This document shows, one piece after another, positions 48,154 to 62,100 of a stretch of 64,000 bases of DNA. The notes under the pieces are model-generated. The model was given only the letters and a program-made list of their open reading frames with translations. It was not told the origin of the DNA and searched no databases. How positions within the stretch are numbered: position 1 is the stretch's first letter; each line of letters opens with the position of its first letter. Position numbers and translations under genes: made by a program. The DNA is from Diploscapter coronatus (taxonomy: Eukaryota > Nematoda > Chromadorea > Rhabditida > Rhabditidae), in NCBI GenBank assembly GCA_964036155.1, contig OZ038423.1, forward strand, positions 14,461,249 to 14,525,248, given 5' to 3'.

Positions 48154-51100
48154 TCAATCACACCATTGTCTGTTCTTCGATATCGAATTCAGAGAAGGCG
48201 TCGCTGCTGGTTTGGTCCTGGCTGCTGCCATTGCAGTTGCTGCTCTGTAACTCCCTGCATGGCTGCTGCTGTGCGAGGAAGGGGTGGCATTCGGAGAAAA
48301 GCTGACGTTGAGCGGTTTTGGAGGAACGCTCGGTCTGGGCTTTGACATTTGAGCTGGCGCGACTGAGCCTGCTAAATTTTAACAAATTTATTTAAAAGTT
48401 TTTTTGTTTTTAAATAAACTGAAGCTTTTCTCAAAATATAAGTATAACTAGGGGCCCGATTTAGGGAGTATTTCGTCAGATGAAGATAAAATACAGTGGC
48501 GATCGAAAGCTTGGAACAATTGCGATTTCGAATGCAGCCTAGTCATTATGAACAATGAAATGAAACTTGAGAGAAATTGACAAATCATTGAGAAAAATAT
48601 GTGTCCAAAGCTTCACTCAAATTAGTCCACGCTAGTTGTTCCTACCATGCTCAATTCATAATCATAAATGTTCCAAATTTTTGTCTTTTCCACCGTATAA
48701 GGGGTGGATTGCAAGAGTGAAATCATAATTATGCCGCTACCAAGCAGTAGTAAAAAATTTGTCAAAAGAAGAAGAAAGAGGTGGCTCACAAGTGGTTTCT
48801 GTATATCGTCCCCTAGCACGTGTTTGTAGGTAACCTCAAAGGCTCAACCCATTCGAATGAATGCAAGAAAAGGACGTTTCCCATAACACCTCTCAATTTG
48901 AGAACTTGTGGCTCGCGGTTCAAAATAGATCTTTCACTAGGGAAGGAGTCTGTAGAAAAGCCTATACCTGGGGTGTAAGATTTTGGCTGAACTTGTATCC
49001 ACTTTGCGATTGGGGCATATGGCCGCTGCTGTGGCTGTGTCGTCGGAGGCCGATCCCGCTGCTGTTGCTGCTGGTTGCAGAGCACCCGAGTCGTGGCGCT
49101 GACTGTTGTTCCTGAACACGTTTTCATCCTCTTTTCAAGAAATTCGCTATGCGACTAATGCAAAGTGCATTTTGCACTAATCGCGTAATGAATTCTTTGA
49201 AAAGAATGCTGAATGTTTAAGTTAATTTTGAAAGCTTTTTTCTCTCAATTATTTCTAAGTTGTTGTCAACAGGTGTTCCAACCCAAATCATCAGTGGTTT
49301 ATTATTGATGTTATTTCAGTTCACACACACCTGCTGAAATCGGCTTGCGGGTCTGTTGGCTGGTGGCTGACGGTGAGCGTCCCCTGATGATGGGTGTCCC
49401 AAGTGGAGCACAGCTGAGAGATCTCTTCCCGACGGAGGTCTGGCGATTTTGAAAGAGTGGTGATTGGCGTGGAGGTGAATTGGATGCAGCTGCAACTGCT
49501 GGGAGACGGGGATGGGTTGACTTGAGTGCTGTCGTCGCAGGCCGAGTGGTCGGTGATGGAGCTGAGGTGGCTGTTGCAGTGGCTGCTGCGACTGCTGCTG
49601 AGGGAATGGGGCCAACTGCAATTGTGGCTGGAAGGGACGCTCGCTGGCCGGTTGAGAGTGGTTCCGCGGAAGTCGCACGCGCTCGCATCGCTGCTGGAGA
49701 ACCTGAAAATTGGGGGAAACTTGAAAAGTTCACAAGGTTGCATTCTTTTTTTTTGCCTAATTCTATACTGCTTCATTCCTATCTCACTCTCTTCCTCACT
49801 CGTAAACACATTTTGCTACCTTACAAACTTATTCAAATAACCTAATTGAAACCTAAAAAAATCTAGACCATTCAGGAAATAAACGAATTTTCAATCTAAC
49901 GCATTAATCTAAAGATAAGAATGTAAAAGTGTAATCATCGCTAGAAATTAGAGATAATAACACATTGCACGCGCGTTATTCAAATAAGTTAACTGAAACC
50001 TCTCCCCCAAATTAAGGGGTTAGCAATAAGTTGACATTAACCCTCTCGATGTTAAAAGTGGTGGTTAAACTCATATGATAAAAATATCATAACATTTGTG
50101 GTCGAGTTCGACTTTCAAAAATTGTTTATAGCTTGAAATTGATGATTGTGAAGGAGCTTGGAATTTCAAAAAGTCAACTTTTCGGAGTAATTTCCGAATC
50201 ATTTCGCCTGCCACTTTAGAGCAAGTAGTGCGTTTTAAAAGATGAAATTTTGCTAAATCACTATTTTTGTTGATTACTAGAGCATGCTTTTATTCAGGAT
50301 CACTCTTACGGGTGGAAGATGATTTTTAACGTCTTAGATTTTAAAATGAAACCACTGACTTGTCGGAGTTCGCTGACAAATTGTTGTGGCTGCTTGCTGC
50401 TGGTTGATTGCTGGTGGTGGAGTTGGCTGCCTGATTGGGGTTGTGACTGTTGCTGTTGCTGCTGACTGAGGTGGGGCTGAGCTGATTGGGCTGATTGGCC
50501 TGATTGCTGTGGTTGATGGTGAGGATGTTCCCTCGCACTGTAGCACACTTCCACCGTCGAGCTGTCCCTCGGATGAATCGACGTCTGAATTCAATTATCA
50601 GATTTTTCTTTTACCTACAGTTGTGAACAAGAGATTGAAATCAAAATTGAGTACCTTCTATTTCGTGCTAGCATTTTTCTCAATTCTGAAAGAAGTGTGC
50701 TCTGATCCATCAAACATTTGAAAGCCCCTTCCGGAAAACTTTCCAGAAGAAAACTCACAATAATTTGTGGATCTTGAACTAATTAAATTGAGCATCTATC
50801 TATTGCTTTTTTAGCTTTTTCTCATTAAAGTGGACTTATCTTTCAATCTCTTCTTCACCACTGTATGTTAAAATCTTCACTTCAACACAAACAGATTCGT
50901 CATACACCGCGCCCAACATCTTATCTATCTAACATTCATAAACCTTTATCATGCCAGAAATAAACTAGCTAACACATACTTCAGAGATATCTAACTCTTC
51001 GTCACTGATAGCCTACCATTCCTACGAAAGAAACAAAATTTGTGTGATCATGCATGGTGAATTATCGTGCAATTGCGTAAATTAGGGATAGCATGTGAGA

Positions 51101-54100
51101 GCACAACAATGTTCTTGTGGTGAAGAAAAGCTTTGTTTTTTTCTTTCCAACTCGTATTGCATTCATCTAAACAATAATTCCTTCACAACCAATGAACAGC
51201 ATTTTGCTTGCCAGAAGCTACAGCAAAGCAAAGCGTTACTTGTCGGATACCTCAGCCGGTCTGTGCGAATTATGCTGATTAAATGAGTCGATGTTATGGC
51301 TAAAGCTCGATTAATTAACCCTCCCAACATTTTCAGTGAGCATTTGTAGATGCCACTATGTTAATGAGTCTGTGAATTACTATGCACGTGGTCTTGCTTT
51401 GGTGTCTTTGATAAAACGTGTGCAATGCCAAAATCTGTTTCGAAATTCAATGTAAAAAAGCTACTGTTACGTCTAAAATGCGACGTAAAACCATCGTATT
51501 GGCAACAAAAATAAAAATAAGCGTCACTTACGGTGCTGGAGGTAGGTCTATAGGATCTGAAAGAGTTATTTTAGGGAAGATAAGCAATGAATATTGTAAT
51601 TATCATTAGAAAAGTTATAGTAAATCGCAGATGTAAATAAACGACGTTGAAAGTTAACAAGAATTATTTTCCTAGCTACTCCAAACAAACGATTATCTAA
51701 TCTAATGATATCAGCTGATGCAGAAACCGATGCCTTTATGCATTTTCACGACTCAATTCGTTGGTTCATATTTGAAGACTATTTCCCTCATATTCAAAGT
51801 ATTCTAAAGTAAGCATAATCAGCGGTCTGTCTCCACACATCTTGAACTGCAACATAACAAGGATGAGTTAACTGAGTGACACACCTCCGAAATCTTCATC
51901 ACTCGGGGCCTTGCTGGTTGGCAAGGGAGGAGCGTCGGAAGGTAGGTCGTCTGAATCTGGGTCTTCATTGCTGCCCTCCTCCACGATTATCTTGTTAGGT
52001 CGAACGTTGAAATTAGAACAAATTGAGTGTCGTTCCGAGTCGGGTATCAAAGCGAACGGAGCATAGCAGGAAGTGTTGCAAGTGGAGATGTGAAGATTGC
52101 CTATATTGGGGGTCTGGTAGATAGCTGCTGAGGCAGGACTGGGTGTGCGTAACACCAACTCGCATCTGTCAGACGCAACCGAGTTCACTGTGCTCTTGCT
52201 GATGTTACGGTGCCATTTCGCGCCTGCAAGGTCGGTTAGGTGAAATTATTCAACTGAATGAACCATACACACGACAAATAAGTGGTTGACTCGAATTTAG
52301 CTTTAGTCGAGCTAATTGAGAACTTAGAAGGTTGATAATGTTACTGGATATGAAAGAAAAAAATGTTGGTTGATTAGTGAATTGGTGATGGTGGTGATAG
52401 ACTCGCCTGGTGGCGCCTCCTTTGCGGGCTCTTTCGGCGGAAGTACTGCTAACTCTGGTTCAGACACTACGCTGCTCGACGTTGAACGTCCCCCCTAAAA
52501 TTAATTTACACCTCTTCTTCAGTTGCTGCATTTTTGTATTCTTCAATAGTTAATTTTTAAAACAATGGAGTTCAGATGTTTGTTAAAGTCAACTCTGTTT
52601 CAACTCATATTCAAACTCCAGACGTCAACCAAATCAGGGATGGGAAAGAGTTTTAACCAATTCAAAATGGGATGAAGCTGAAATGTATACAGTACACTTC
52701 TTGCTAATACTTCAATAAGTGAGCATTAGATTCGTAAAATCCGCGTTATGATAAAAATCCTTCAATACTTTTTTTTCTATTTCCAATCTCTTAATATCGT
52801 TTCCATCATCGATCGATCGGTCATTTTCACGTGCGTATCTGCTACCTCTCATTTCTCCCTATCAAACACTTCATTTTCCCCGATTTTCGCGTGCTTTCGA
52901 CGGACAGTGCGCGCAATACGAGAAACGAGAGGGGAAAGATACGTAAAGCATAAGGCATGATGCGGACAGTGGACAGTTGCCGGGGTGCGGAAAAGAGAAA
53001 AAAGGAAAGGAAGGAAGGCAGAAGGACCGGATGGAAGATGAGAGAAGAAGAAATGATAGATAGAGTACTGAAACGAAGAAATCGGAGAAAAAAGAACGAC
53101 TGATGCTGACTGCAATGGCTAAGCGTCTTGTCAACAGTGCCGCAAAACCATTGAATACACAATGGACGGGCAGAGCCTGACAGTGAGAAACTGAGAAAAT
53201 AGCACGGAAATTGAGAGGACAGACGAAAAAGATGCGTGAAAGACATCGCTATGCGCGAGGGCTGGATGCAGCGTAATCGTTTCCGCTTACCTATGCACCT
53301 GCTTGACAGGCAAAGTTGCACCCCGATCAACCGACAAATTTCCCTTTTTAGACGATTATATGCTAAGAAAGGTAGTCAGACCGGTAACGTGCCAGAATGT
53401 AATCATAGCCAAATAATTTTTTATGGTGATGAAAAATATCGCAATGCTCGACAAGTGTCCAAATCGTGAATGATCGCTTGCTCTAGTTTAATATTATAAG
53501 CCGGGAGCAAGGTACAGAACACGACTTACATATTGATTCTTCGAGTCGGAATGATTGCGAAACAATGCGATACCCAATTCGCATATTATCCGCGTAGTCC
53601 AAAATGCATAAATACCCACGGTCTCACATTGGATTTCGTGTTCTGTTCTCGCATCTCCTCTTCCGATATCAGGAATAAAGTCTCATTACCTACGCGTGTC
53701 GATTAGCTCTTTGGAAATGAACACAAAACTCAAAGCGAGATAGCTGCAAACCAAGAGCACAACCTACCACTCGTCAGAGTTTAGCCCTGAGAGTTATAGT
53801 CACCGTTGCGTCATAAGAAAGAATCTCGCCTACATCCCTAGACACTAATGTTGCGCCTTCTAACATTCCCAAGGAGCAAAAGCTAACCACTGTCAAGCTC
53901 TTGTAGATTTTCGCTATTTAAAAAAAATCATTCCTGAGCAAACTGTCACCAAACCACTTTTACAAGTCCAAAAAAGTACGAATTGCCGCCAACTTTTACT
54001 AGAGAGCATACTTCGAAAAGTAAAATTGCGAATTAATTCTGAATACAAACTCAAGGATGTTTTTCTAATATTTACCTGATATCGACTTTGTGTCGAGCTC

Positions 54101-57100
54101 CAGCTACCCGAATCAAATTGCTCCCTGTTGCTGTCGTAATCCGAAGTGATGGATTGACTTCGAGTAAAGAGGACATCCTGCAGACGAGGACGATTGGCTC
54201 CCTGTATTCGTTGCAATTTCACTTCTTGCCGACTGTCGTTGTTTTCAAATACGGCTGCCGTGGATTTCACTGATGGCTCCCATCTGAAATTGAAGCTTCG
54301 TGAAAAGCATTCGTAAAGTAATAAATTAATGGGTCAATTGAGGGTCCAAGCTATGGAAAACAAGGTTGAATACTTTAAAATTCTTTTTTAATCGTTTATC
54401 ATTTATAACGCTATAAAATTTCCATTTTACGCTAATTATCTTCTTGAACTTAATACAGTTCGAAAAAGACAAAAGCCTCAAAAATCCATTAAATGAGGGA
54501 TAGGACATGGTAGGTAAATTTGTATCTCGAAATATCCATCATGATGTGTTAGTTATTACGAAACTATAATCACCCTACTGTGCTTTATCCCTCTCCCTAT
54601 TCATCCGAGCTTTCATTTGACAGGCCTTTGTCTTTTCAAGTGTGTCAAATTCAAGAAGCCTGCTAATTTACCGTTTCGCCCGTATTCCTTTGCCAGAATC
54701 CTCCGACTTCACAGCGGAGTCTTCCCCAGAGGAATCCAACGATGACGTCGAACAATGATACGACTTGCGCCTAAATGACTTGTGTCAACTCTCAGAAAAA
54801 AGTGTTCAGGTCATATTTACAGTCGGTCCTTTTTATTGATTGTGGAAATTTCGGCTTTGGAGGGCTGTTGCTGCTGCTGCTGCTGTTGAGTAAGCGTCAA
54901 GGTTGACGCTAGTTGAGCAATTTGTTCCGGAGATACAGGCAGACTTTGAATAGACCTGTTTGATTATGCTGGTTAGTCTCTTTGCTATGTGTCATAAAAC
55001 AGAACGTACCCTTTTTGAACCTGACTAACAGCGGCAGCGATAATCTGTGTTAAAGCTTGGGCGTTGAGCGTTTCCGTCGCAGAAACGTTATTATTGTTGC
55101 TGTTCTGTAGCTGAGGATCACGAGATACTGAAAAATTGAAAAGCTTATTTTCTCGCAGAAAGAAAGGATTTACTCAAAGAACGCAGCGCGGGGATCTTCT
55201 CCTTGAGCATATCAAGTGCCACAAGGTTCACGACAGCAAACCAACATGGAGTTCGCACCATATCTGCTCCATCCTTAATTTGTACAGTTTATTTTTGAAA
55301 CGATCTTATGATCCTACTTTCACAAGTGCTACTCGAACGCAAGTTTTCAGAAGCAGTGATCGAGCATCGGGCGTTTCTTCGTGCATCTCTCTTTCCAAGG
55401 CGTGCTTGAAGCGCCTCATGTCGAACATCTAAATTGACCATTTCATCGATGTTTATTTTGAGGTTCTGTTTGCCTTGTAGGCTTTTTCCTCGTCTCCCGG
55501 CGGATTGTTGAGTCGACCCTGCTGGCGGACGAGTCGATCGCTGACGCAGTTGTTGCGTGTATCCCGCCATCCCTGACAGATGATGGGTGTCGCCCCTCGA
55601 GCCATGCCTTTGATATTGCCTTGATAGTCCATCTTGAGGATAACTCCCTAAAAAGTCAATATAGTCCACCAAATCTATCAACTGAATGGTTACATCGTTG
55701 ATTTTAGCCCGAATTTCATTTGTGTGCTCGTCGCGCTGAGGATTATCGAAATGGTTGAACCCGAGGGTCTTTCCATCGAACTCGTCCTCAGATCCGTCCA
55801 CGATCACGGTCGTCTTTCGCAGATATGCCTTAGCAACCCGTCGACATCTGGAAACACTTCTAATCAATCATTTCTCCGACACTATTTTTACCGCTCCATA
55901 ATGACAATCTTTCCCCATATTTCATCATCGATCGCGCCCTCAGTCAGCTTGTTCAGCACTTCTTTCACCTGATCCTGAAGAAAGTCGCTACTTGATTACT
56001 TGAGAGTAAATACCATTGAACTATTTTGTCTGTAAGAATATTCGATTCACAATTTTGCTTAGACCATTCGAAAATGGCATTTCAATAGGTAAGATTAGGC
56101 AGAGCAATTTGATTTTAGCACTTTCCATACATTTCTTCCAAATGTTGGTTTGTCGAAATGTCTTTTCAGAGTCGCGCATTGTTTACTAGTTCAAGTACAT
56201 CGAGTCTCACGTGTTTTCCGATAAACCGACTCTTATCAAAAGCCCAGAGACGATACAGTATGGGTAAAATTTGAATAATTCTATTTTTGTTCTTGCATAA
56301 TTTGATTTCCATTTTTCCTACTCAAATAATTTCCCGATAAAATTGATAGAATTGAATTATAGGTATACGGATTGCGATGCGTGTGTCGGCTCGATTGCAA
56401 TTGGGTTGATTTCGAGTGGCGGGCGTGAAAACGTTCGAGCACCGACGAGGAGATCAAAGCAGGGATCAAAGAGAAAGAGAGAAGCAAAGGAAAGCGTAAG
56501 AATGGGATACAGCTAACCAACAGATAAACAAACGATGATAAAAATAACATTGATCGATGTCTACGAATAAGGAAAATGTTGAGAAAAATAAGATGCGACG
56601 ATAGAACAAGTCATCAAAATAATTAGCTATTCTTTCAATCTATACTCCACTGATCTCCAATTTGAACGTCAAAATAGTCACCCTTCCCACTAGCAAAAAA
56701 ATTCCAGTAGAGGAAATTATCTTGATTTACATTAATAAAATTTCACCGAAGCAAGCTTTCTGTTTCCTAAGTATGCATATTCGAAATTTTGCCTTTTTCA
56801 ATTTCAATTCCTGTTTTTATTCTTTCAACCTGCAGTTAATCGCCTGCCCTGTGCATTTCAGCATCTGCGCATGGCCTAATCACAATTTGTCGCAGTGTGA
56901 AGCGCGCCAGCCTAATCCCATTGCTCGGCCCACTCCGACAACGGCAGCAAGCAACAAGCAGAAACGGCGTCAAGCCAACGGTCAATTCACATTCCTTTCG
57001 TTTTCTCTCATTTTCACGTGTTATTTCCATGTTTCCACACACTCCTCCTTCCTCATTGCAACTTGAATATCAATAGCTTTCGGAATGCGGCCATAAAGTA

Positions 57101-59147
57101 AACAGAAAACGAATCAGATCTGTGCTGAGAAAAACGATAGAAAGAAGAGGCAAGGAGATGCGCGCAAAAATATGAAACAAAACATGTAAACAGAGCAGTG
57201 AAGAATTGAAGGACTAGAAAGTGACCAATAGCATTTACTGCATTGAGAAAGAATTACTGGAGGAGAGCTTGCGAAATCAGAACAAGTTTGGTGAAAGAAT
57301 GTGGATGCCGAAAAAAGCTATGATTTTGGATTGGATCTTTGATAGTACGATATGATTTTTTTCTGAAAAGAAAAAAGGAATTACTGTGAGAATGAGTTTG
57401 AATAAAAGATGAAGAGGGCAATTGATAATTACAAAATGATGCCACGTTCTTTTTATAATATGACGGCACGATTTTCGAGAGAAGAGTTATTTAATTTGAT
57501 AGGAATTGTATTGTGTTGTCATATTGGAGTTGTTGAAGAAAAGTAAGATTTTCGAAGAAAAATGTGAGATGTGAAATAGAATATCGAAAAGCGTTGATAA
57601 ATTGGCCAGAATAAAAATATCAAGAAAAGTAGCAACCGAATATTGCAGATTATGAAAGAAAAAGTTTACGTACGCTAGAAAAGGATGATGACAAATCTGT
57701 GCGCAAGATTTTGACCGAAACACAATATTCCGTTTAAAAAGGGCTCAAGTGGACCGGTGTTTGCATACACAAATTGGACAAATTTTCAGGAAAAAGAATA
57801 CGTGATGAATCGAATATTTGTACAACTCAAACTCAGACGAAAGATGAATAATTGTAAAAAAAATAAGAATATTAATCCTACCAAAAGAAAGTTCTCTGCA
57901 TCGTACCACATGTCATTTGGCTGCTGAGTTCCATGCACCATCGTCGCTCGCGACAAAGCGCCGTCGCGCCGCCTGAAATAGCAGTTTTATTTCTAACTTT
58001 GGGTAAAACTATTATTCGAAGGTGCATAAAATTTAGTAGAAAAACATGCGAAAAGGGATACATGCGACAATATTTAGACATGTGAGAGTAAGGCTTCACA
58101 AAATTGAAATTTAGAGCATACAAAGGTTGTGAAGAAGATAAGCGAGATAATGTAAAGTGAAAACGTTGCTAATCCTCATAGTGGCGTGAAATTAGAAACC
58201 GTGCTTCAAGTAAGATGCTCGCACGAACCTAATCATGATAAAAATCAATCAAAGGAGTAATATTAGGCGAAAAGGCGAAGTTTACATATGAAGAATATAG
58301 ACTCAAATAAAATAAATTACTAGCAATTTAGTCGATAACGACGATTTAGAAATCGCATGTGAGCAAAGGGAGGCGCGCGCGAGCAATTCCGGCTGCGGTT
58401 GTAGCGAGGAATCCCTCGAAAAACGCAAAAAGAGCTGGAAGCGGCCAGGGGCAAAGAGACGAGATACTGTACGAAGTGAGGAGGGCAGAAAGGACGAGAT
58501 AACGAGAGAACACCCAAAGAGCGTGTCAACTGGAGAGGTGCAAGAGCGCCAGAAACGATCAGATTGGGCTTGCAATTTGCGAGTGGAAAATAAGGAATGA
58601 GAGTGTTGACATTCGTTGCTAGAAGGAATGATGGATGATGGACAAATTCGCGCGATGCACAATATGAAAAAATCCCGCACAAATCAACGAAATCCCGATG
58701 TCATCCGAAGATTTTCGAACTAAGAACTCATGACGCTCAACGCAAATTCATGAAGAAGTGAACAAAGTTTCTGAGAACCAATACCATCCCAAATTTAGTC
58801 ACAAAGTGCCATGCATGCATCCCAAAGAGCATAATCGAGGAAGGTTAGATGAGTCATGCTCAAATCATAGTGAATCAACAAAGAATGAACTGAAATTACC
58901 TGCTCTGACCCAATTGGGCCATGCGATGAGCTGACGGTTCTCTAATCGTGAGAGAACCTTCGATATGCGGTCGTCTTCTTTGCAGATTAAGTGACGGATG
59001 AGACCGTAAGGCAGAAGTCGATCCAGAAGCGGGTTGCGGGGGTGGTAATTCCTTTTGCGCCGCTGCAGCTGCAGACGACGACCCGCTCGTTTCTTCCTCC
59101 GTTGCAGTTACGTGGCCGCCTTCAGCTGCCTGCCGAGTGGACTGCAT
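48154..59147 (-). CDS. MH2-domain protein without MH1, resembling Expansion-type atypical Smads
   Basis: Seventeen exons from 59147-58900 to 48371-48154 close to 968 residues. Residues about 105-320 (exons 57972-55174) form a Smad MH2 fold: the start IWGKIVIMERCRRVAKAYL matches the spacing of the MH2 WxSIAYYELNxRVGEAF motif, followed by VIVDGSEDEFDGKTLGF, EIRAKINDGVILKMDYQGNI, and, near the end, RTPCWFAVVNL, matching Smad TPCWI. There is no DNA-binding MH1, and the MH2 is N-terminal, so no terminal SSxS phosphorylation site exists. The other 650 residues are Ser/Gln/Pro-rich low complexity with a seven-Gln run. By family knowledge, MH2-only Expansion proteins of moulting animals affect epithelial tube size in flies; the role here is inferred. 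Introns 55473-55429 and 52406-52224 have GC donors. Further 5' exons are possible. Confidence 0.8.
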
Positions 59148-62100
59148 TGGCGCCCTCCTCTCGCAGAATGCAACAAGTTACGGCTTTGTGTGGCAAGTAG
59201 AGCAAAGAAGAAAGACAAATTGACAAGGTAGCACCGAGACACACGCGCACTGGCAAGGGGCCGGATGATTTGCAGGGCCTGACGACAGTTAGCTGCCAAG
59301 CAGCTACCGAGCGGAGAAGAGGCCTGAATGCGAGAAAGAGACGTAGAGACGTGAAAAAGTGAAATGGAAGAGGCGGAAGACGCATGGGGGGCGTGAAAGA
59401 TCAGGCAATAAGCGATGGAGCAGAGAGAAAAAGCCCTGAGGCACTGTGCAGACGCGCAGAAAGAAACACCCTCTTTCCGGGTAGAAGTGCGAGAAAACGA
59501 TACCGATAGAGAGAAGGTGCGAGGAGAGATTGCGCAAGAGCGTGAAAGAGAAAAATATGAATGAGAATGCAATGCGAGAATGTGACTGTGGTTGAATTCG
59601 GCCACGCCTCCGCTCCTTGCCAGCTCCATCAACTGAGCATGCGAAATGTAAGCAACTTAATGAGTGCAGCGTGATTGGCACGCGTGTGTAGAGAATCAAA
59701 GGTTTCGATCGAACAATCGAGGGACAATCGGACGGATAATTGTTACAAAACTAACTGAAATACGAGCGAGTATTGTGCACCGCGTAATGCAAGATCAAAA
59801 AATGACTGATGGCAAGGGCCGAGCAGAGAGTACACTTTTTCTATTCATCCTGCTGGACAAGTAGTTGTCAATGTACACTCATGTATGTGCTGGAGTGCGC
59901 TCAGTTGACATCACAAGTATACTGTCTGACTGATTCATGCTATTTGTGCAACAAATAACGTTTTTACTATACGACGACACAATATTCGAATAAAGATTAT
60001 CAAGAGATCAACCAGAAAATCTTATTTTTGGTGGTGGTAGAATTCTATAAACTCGCCTGTAACCGAATATCGTCTTATTCGTCATTATACTGTGCCGTAG
60101 TCCGGTTCTTCTTCCTTCCTTCCTTCCCTGCCGCTGCTCTACTTCTTCCCGTCTTTTCTTGGCGAAAGGATTGTCTTCCCTTCTCTTCTCGGACAATTTG
60201 CACAAAACGGTGTTTACAAGGTGTTAGCTGCACAGGCGAAGCTGCTAATGACCGTCATTTGGAGAGAGAAACGGGTTGAAAAAATCGAAGGCAAGCAGCC
60301 TCCCGATGTCTTCCTCGCTGCCTTTCTTTCTTTAGTCGTCGCTAAATGGCAGGAACAGGTTCAATCGTCTGTCGCACGCACTGCACAATTCGACCGTTCC
60401 GGTGTGAATTTTGCGCCTTTTTTCGTTTCGACGAACAATAAGCCTCATTGTTTTTATTCGGTGAAAAACGACGTAAATGCATGGAAACAAGCGAATAATG
60501 CGCTACGTGCTCGCGAACAAGGATCAAATTCAATTTGCGTGACGGAAACAAGACTTTGTCGTCGAAAAAACCATTACGTGGTTGCAAAATTTGAAGAAGC
60601 GTGAGAAGAATTGTCTTTAAATTCAGTAAAATCAAACATTTTTTCGATTACAGATTCTTCTGGTCTACATTAATTGCGTTCTCATCAATTTCAACGAAGC
60701 TGGGATCAACAAAAAGTTGCAATCGTTTACTTTTCATGCTCGCCGGAGGCGTATTTGTTCTTGAAGCTCAACTTTGTCAAATTTTCAATGAAACGAAAGA
60801 AGCAAAGTGTGAGCAAAGAAATAATGAAAATCCTGTTCAATGACGAATTATGATAAGTTGCCATTGACATTCGTGTATGAGTATACAATTCAAATTGAAT
60901 CAAATAAAGACGCAATTTTGTCCAACAGATATGGAAAATGTTTTGAACATATGGAGAACGTTTGTCAGTAAAGATTTGCTTAAAAGCTAGTGAATATTGT
61001 GGAGTTGTGAAGATAAAATTAGATGAGTTCTTGAATAGAAAACTGCTATAGATGGTCGAAGAATTTAAAGTTTTAGATAGAACTGAGCATGGATTTAAAT
61101 TCCGGATATATGCACTCTCTACATCGCTCCTCTCTGGAACCATAAAAAAATCTTTAACTAACTTTTCATCAATTCAGATCCTGGATTCCGACTTCTTACA
61201 CGATCACCAACTGTGATTTTACCCTTTTAAGAACGATTCAAAGCTTCCAGCCATCCTATACTGATTTTATTTCCATCACTTATTATCAATTTCAGAAATC
61301 GGTGTCTACCTTATATAATTTATAAGGTCAGTCTGTTCAAATGATGGCTGGTTTTAGAATGGAATGACGACATGTCAAAATTTTATCAAAGTGTAATTCG
61401 CATTCGTCTAGAAAAAAGTCGACTGATACTTGCCTACAATTGCAACTCAGCAGGCAATAATGAAACACTCGCATTACAAATACAAAGAAATAGGCAAAGA
61501 GTAATTTATTCATCAGATTAGCGGTTATATTAGAGTCAATTTGGTCCCTATTTACTTCGAGTATTCAGCGAAAACTCTTTTCTCAACAAATCAGCCATAT
61601 ACTGATATGAACAGTCGGTGGCGACTGTTCTCAAAAACTTGAAAGTCCTGCAAAAATCGACGCTCAGTCTGACATAAACCCTGATAGATCCCTAGGTTTA
61701 TCGGGGTTTATGTCCTACTGATCCCCGATTTTTGTAAGAGTGTCCGCAATTTTTTGGAAATCATCCCTGACCGTTCGCATAGGTATAAGGCTGATCGCCG
61801 ATTTATTGAAGAAAGAGCTGTCGCTGAGTAGCCGGTAACTCTTTTCCATATGACCTACTTGAATGCATTGATGATTGATGGACCATATGCAAATACGGTT
61901 TATTACCTCAGTCTGTTTGTATGACCTCTTCGTGATGATATTAGACAGTTGATCTTTACTGCTTCTGATAATTCAAGATCATCCTATTAGTTTAGCATAG
62001 AATATCTTTCACGTTAGCTTCTCTAAGTTTTATTCAAGGATGATCCCGTCGCCGATACTTGTATTAAACCTTTAAGGAAAGCTACTTTGTCTTCAAATGT

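Noticed and set aside
49311..49845. Plus-strand Ala/Val-rich open frames opposite the MH2 gene
   Set aside because: Mirror images of the low-complexity CAG/AGC-rich exon on the minus strand.
51532..51556. 25-nt candidate microexon in the MH2 gene
   Set aside because: It has good splice sites, but including it shifts the following exons out of the frame that closes the 968-residue model; kept only as a possible alternative.
60221..60604. Long open frame upstream of the MH2 gene
   Set aside because: No domain, no splice context, an overlapping open frame on the other strand, and composition like the surrounding promoter DNA.
61671..61714. Core hairpin considered as a transcription terminator
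   Set aside because: It is part of a longer inverted repeat in a eukaryotic genome, not next to a gene end, and lacks a T run.
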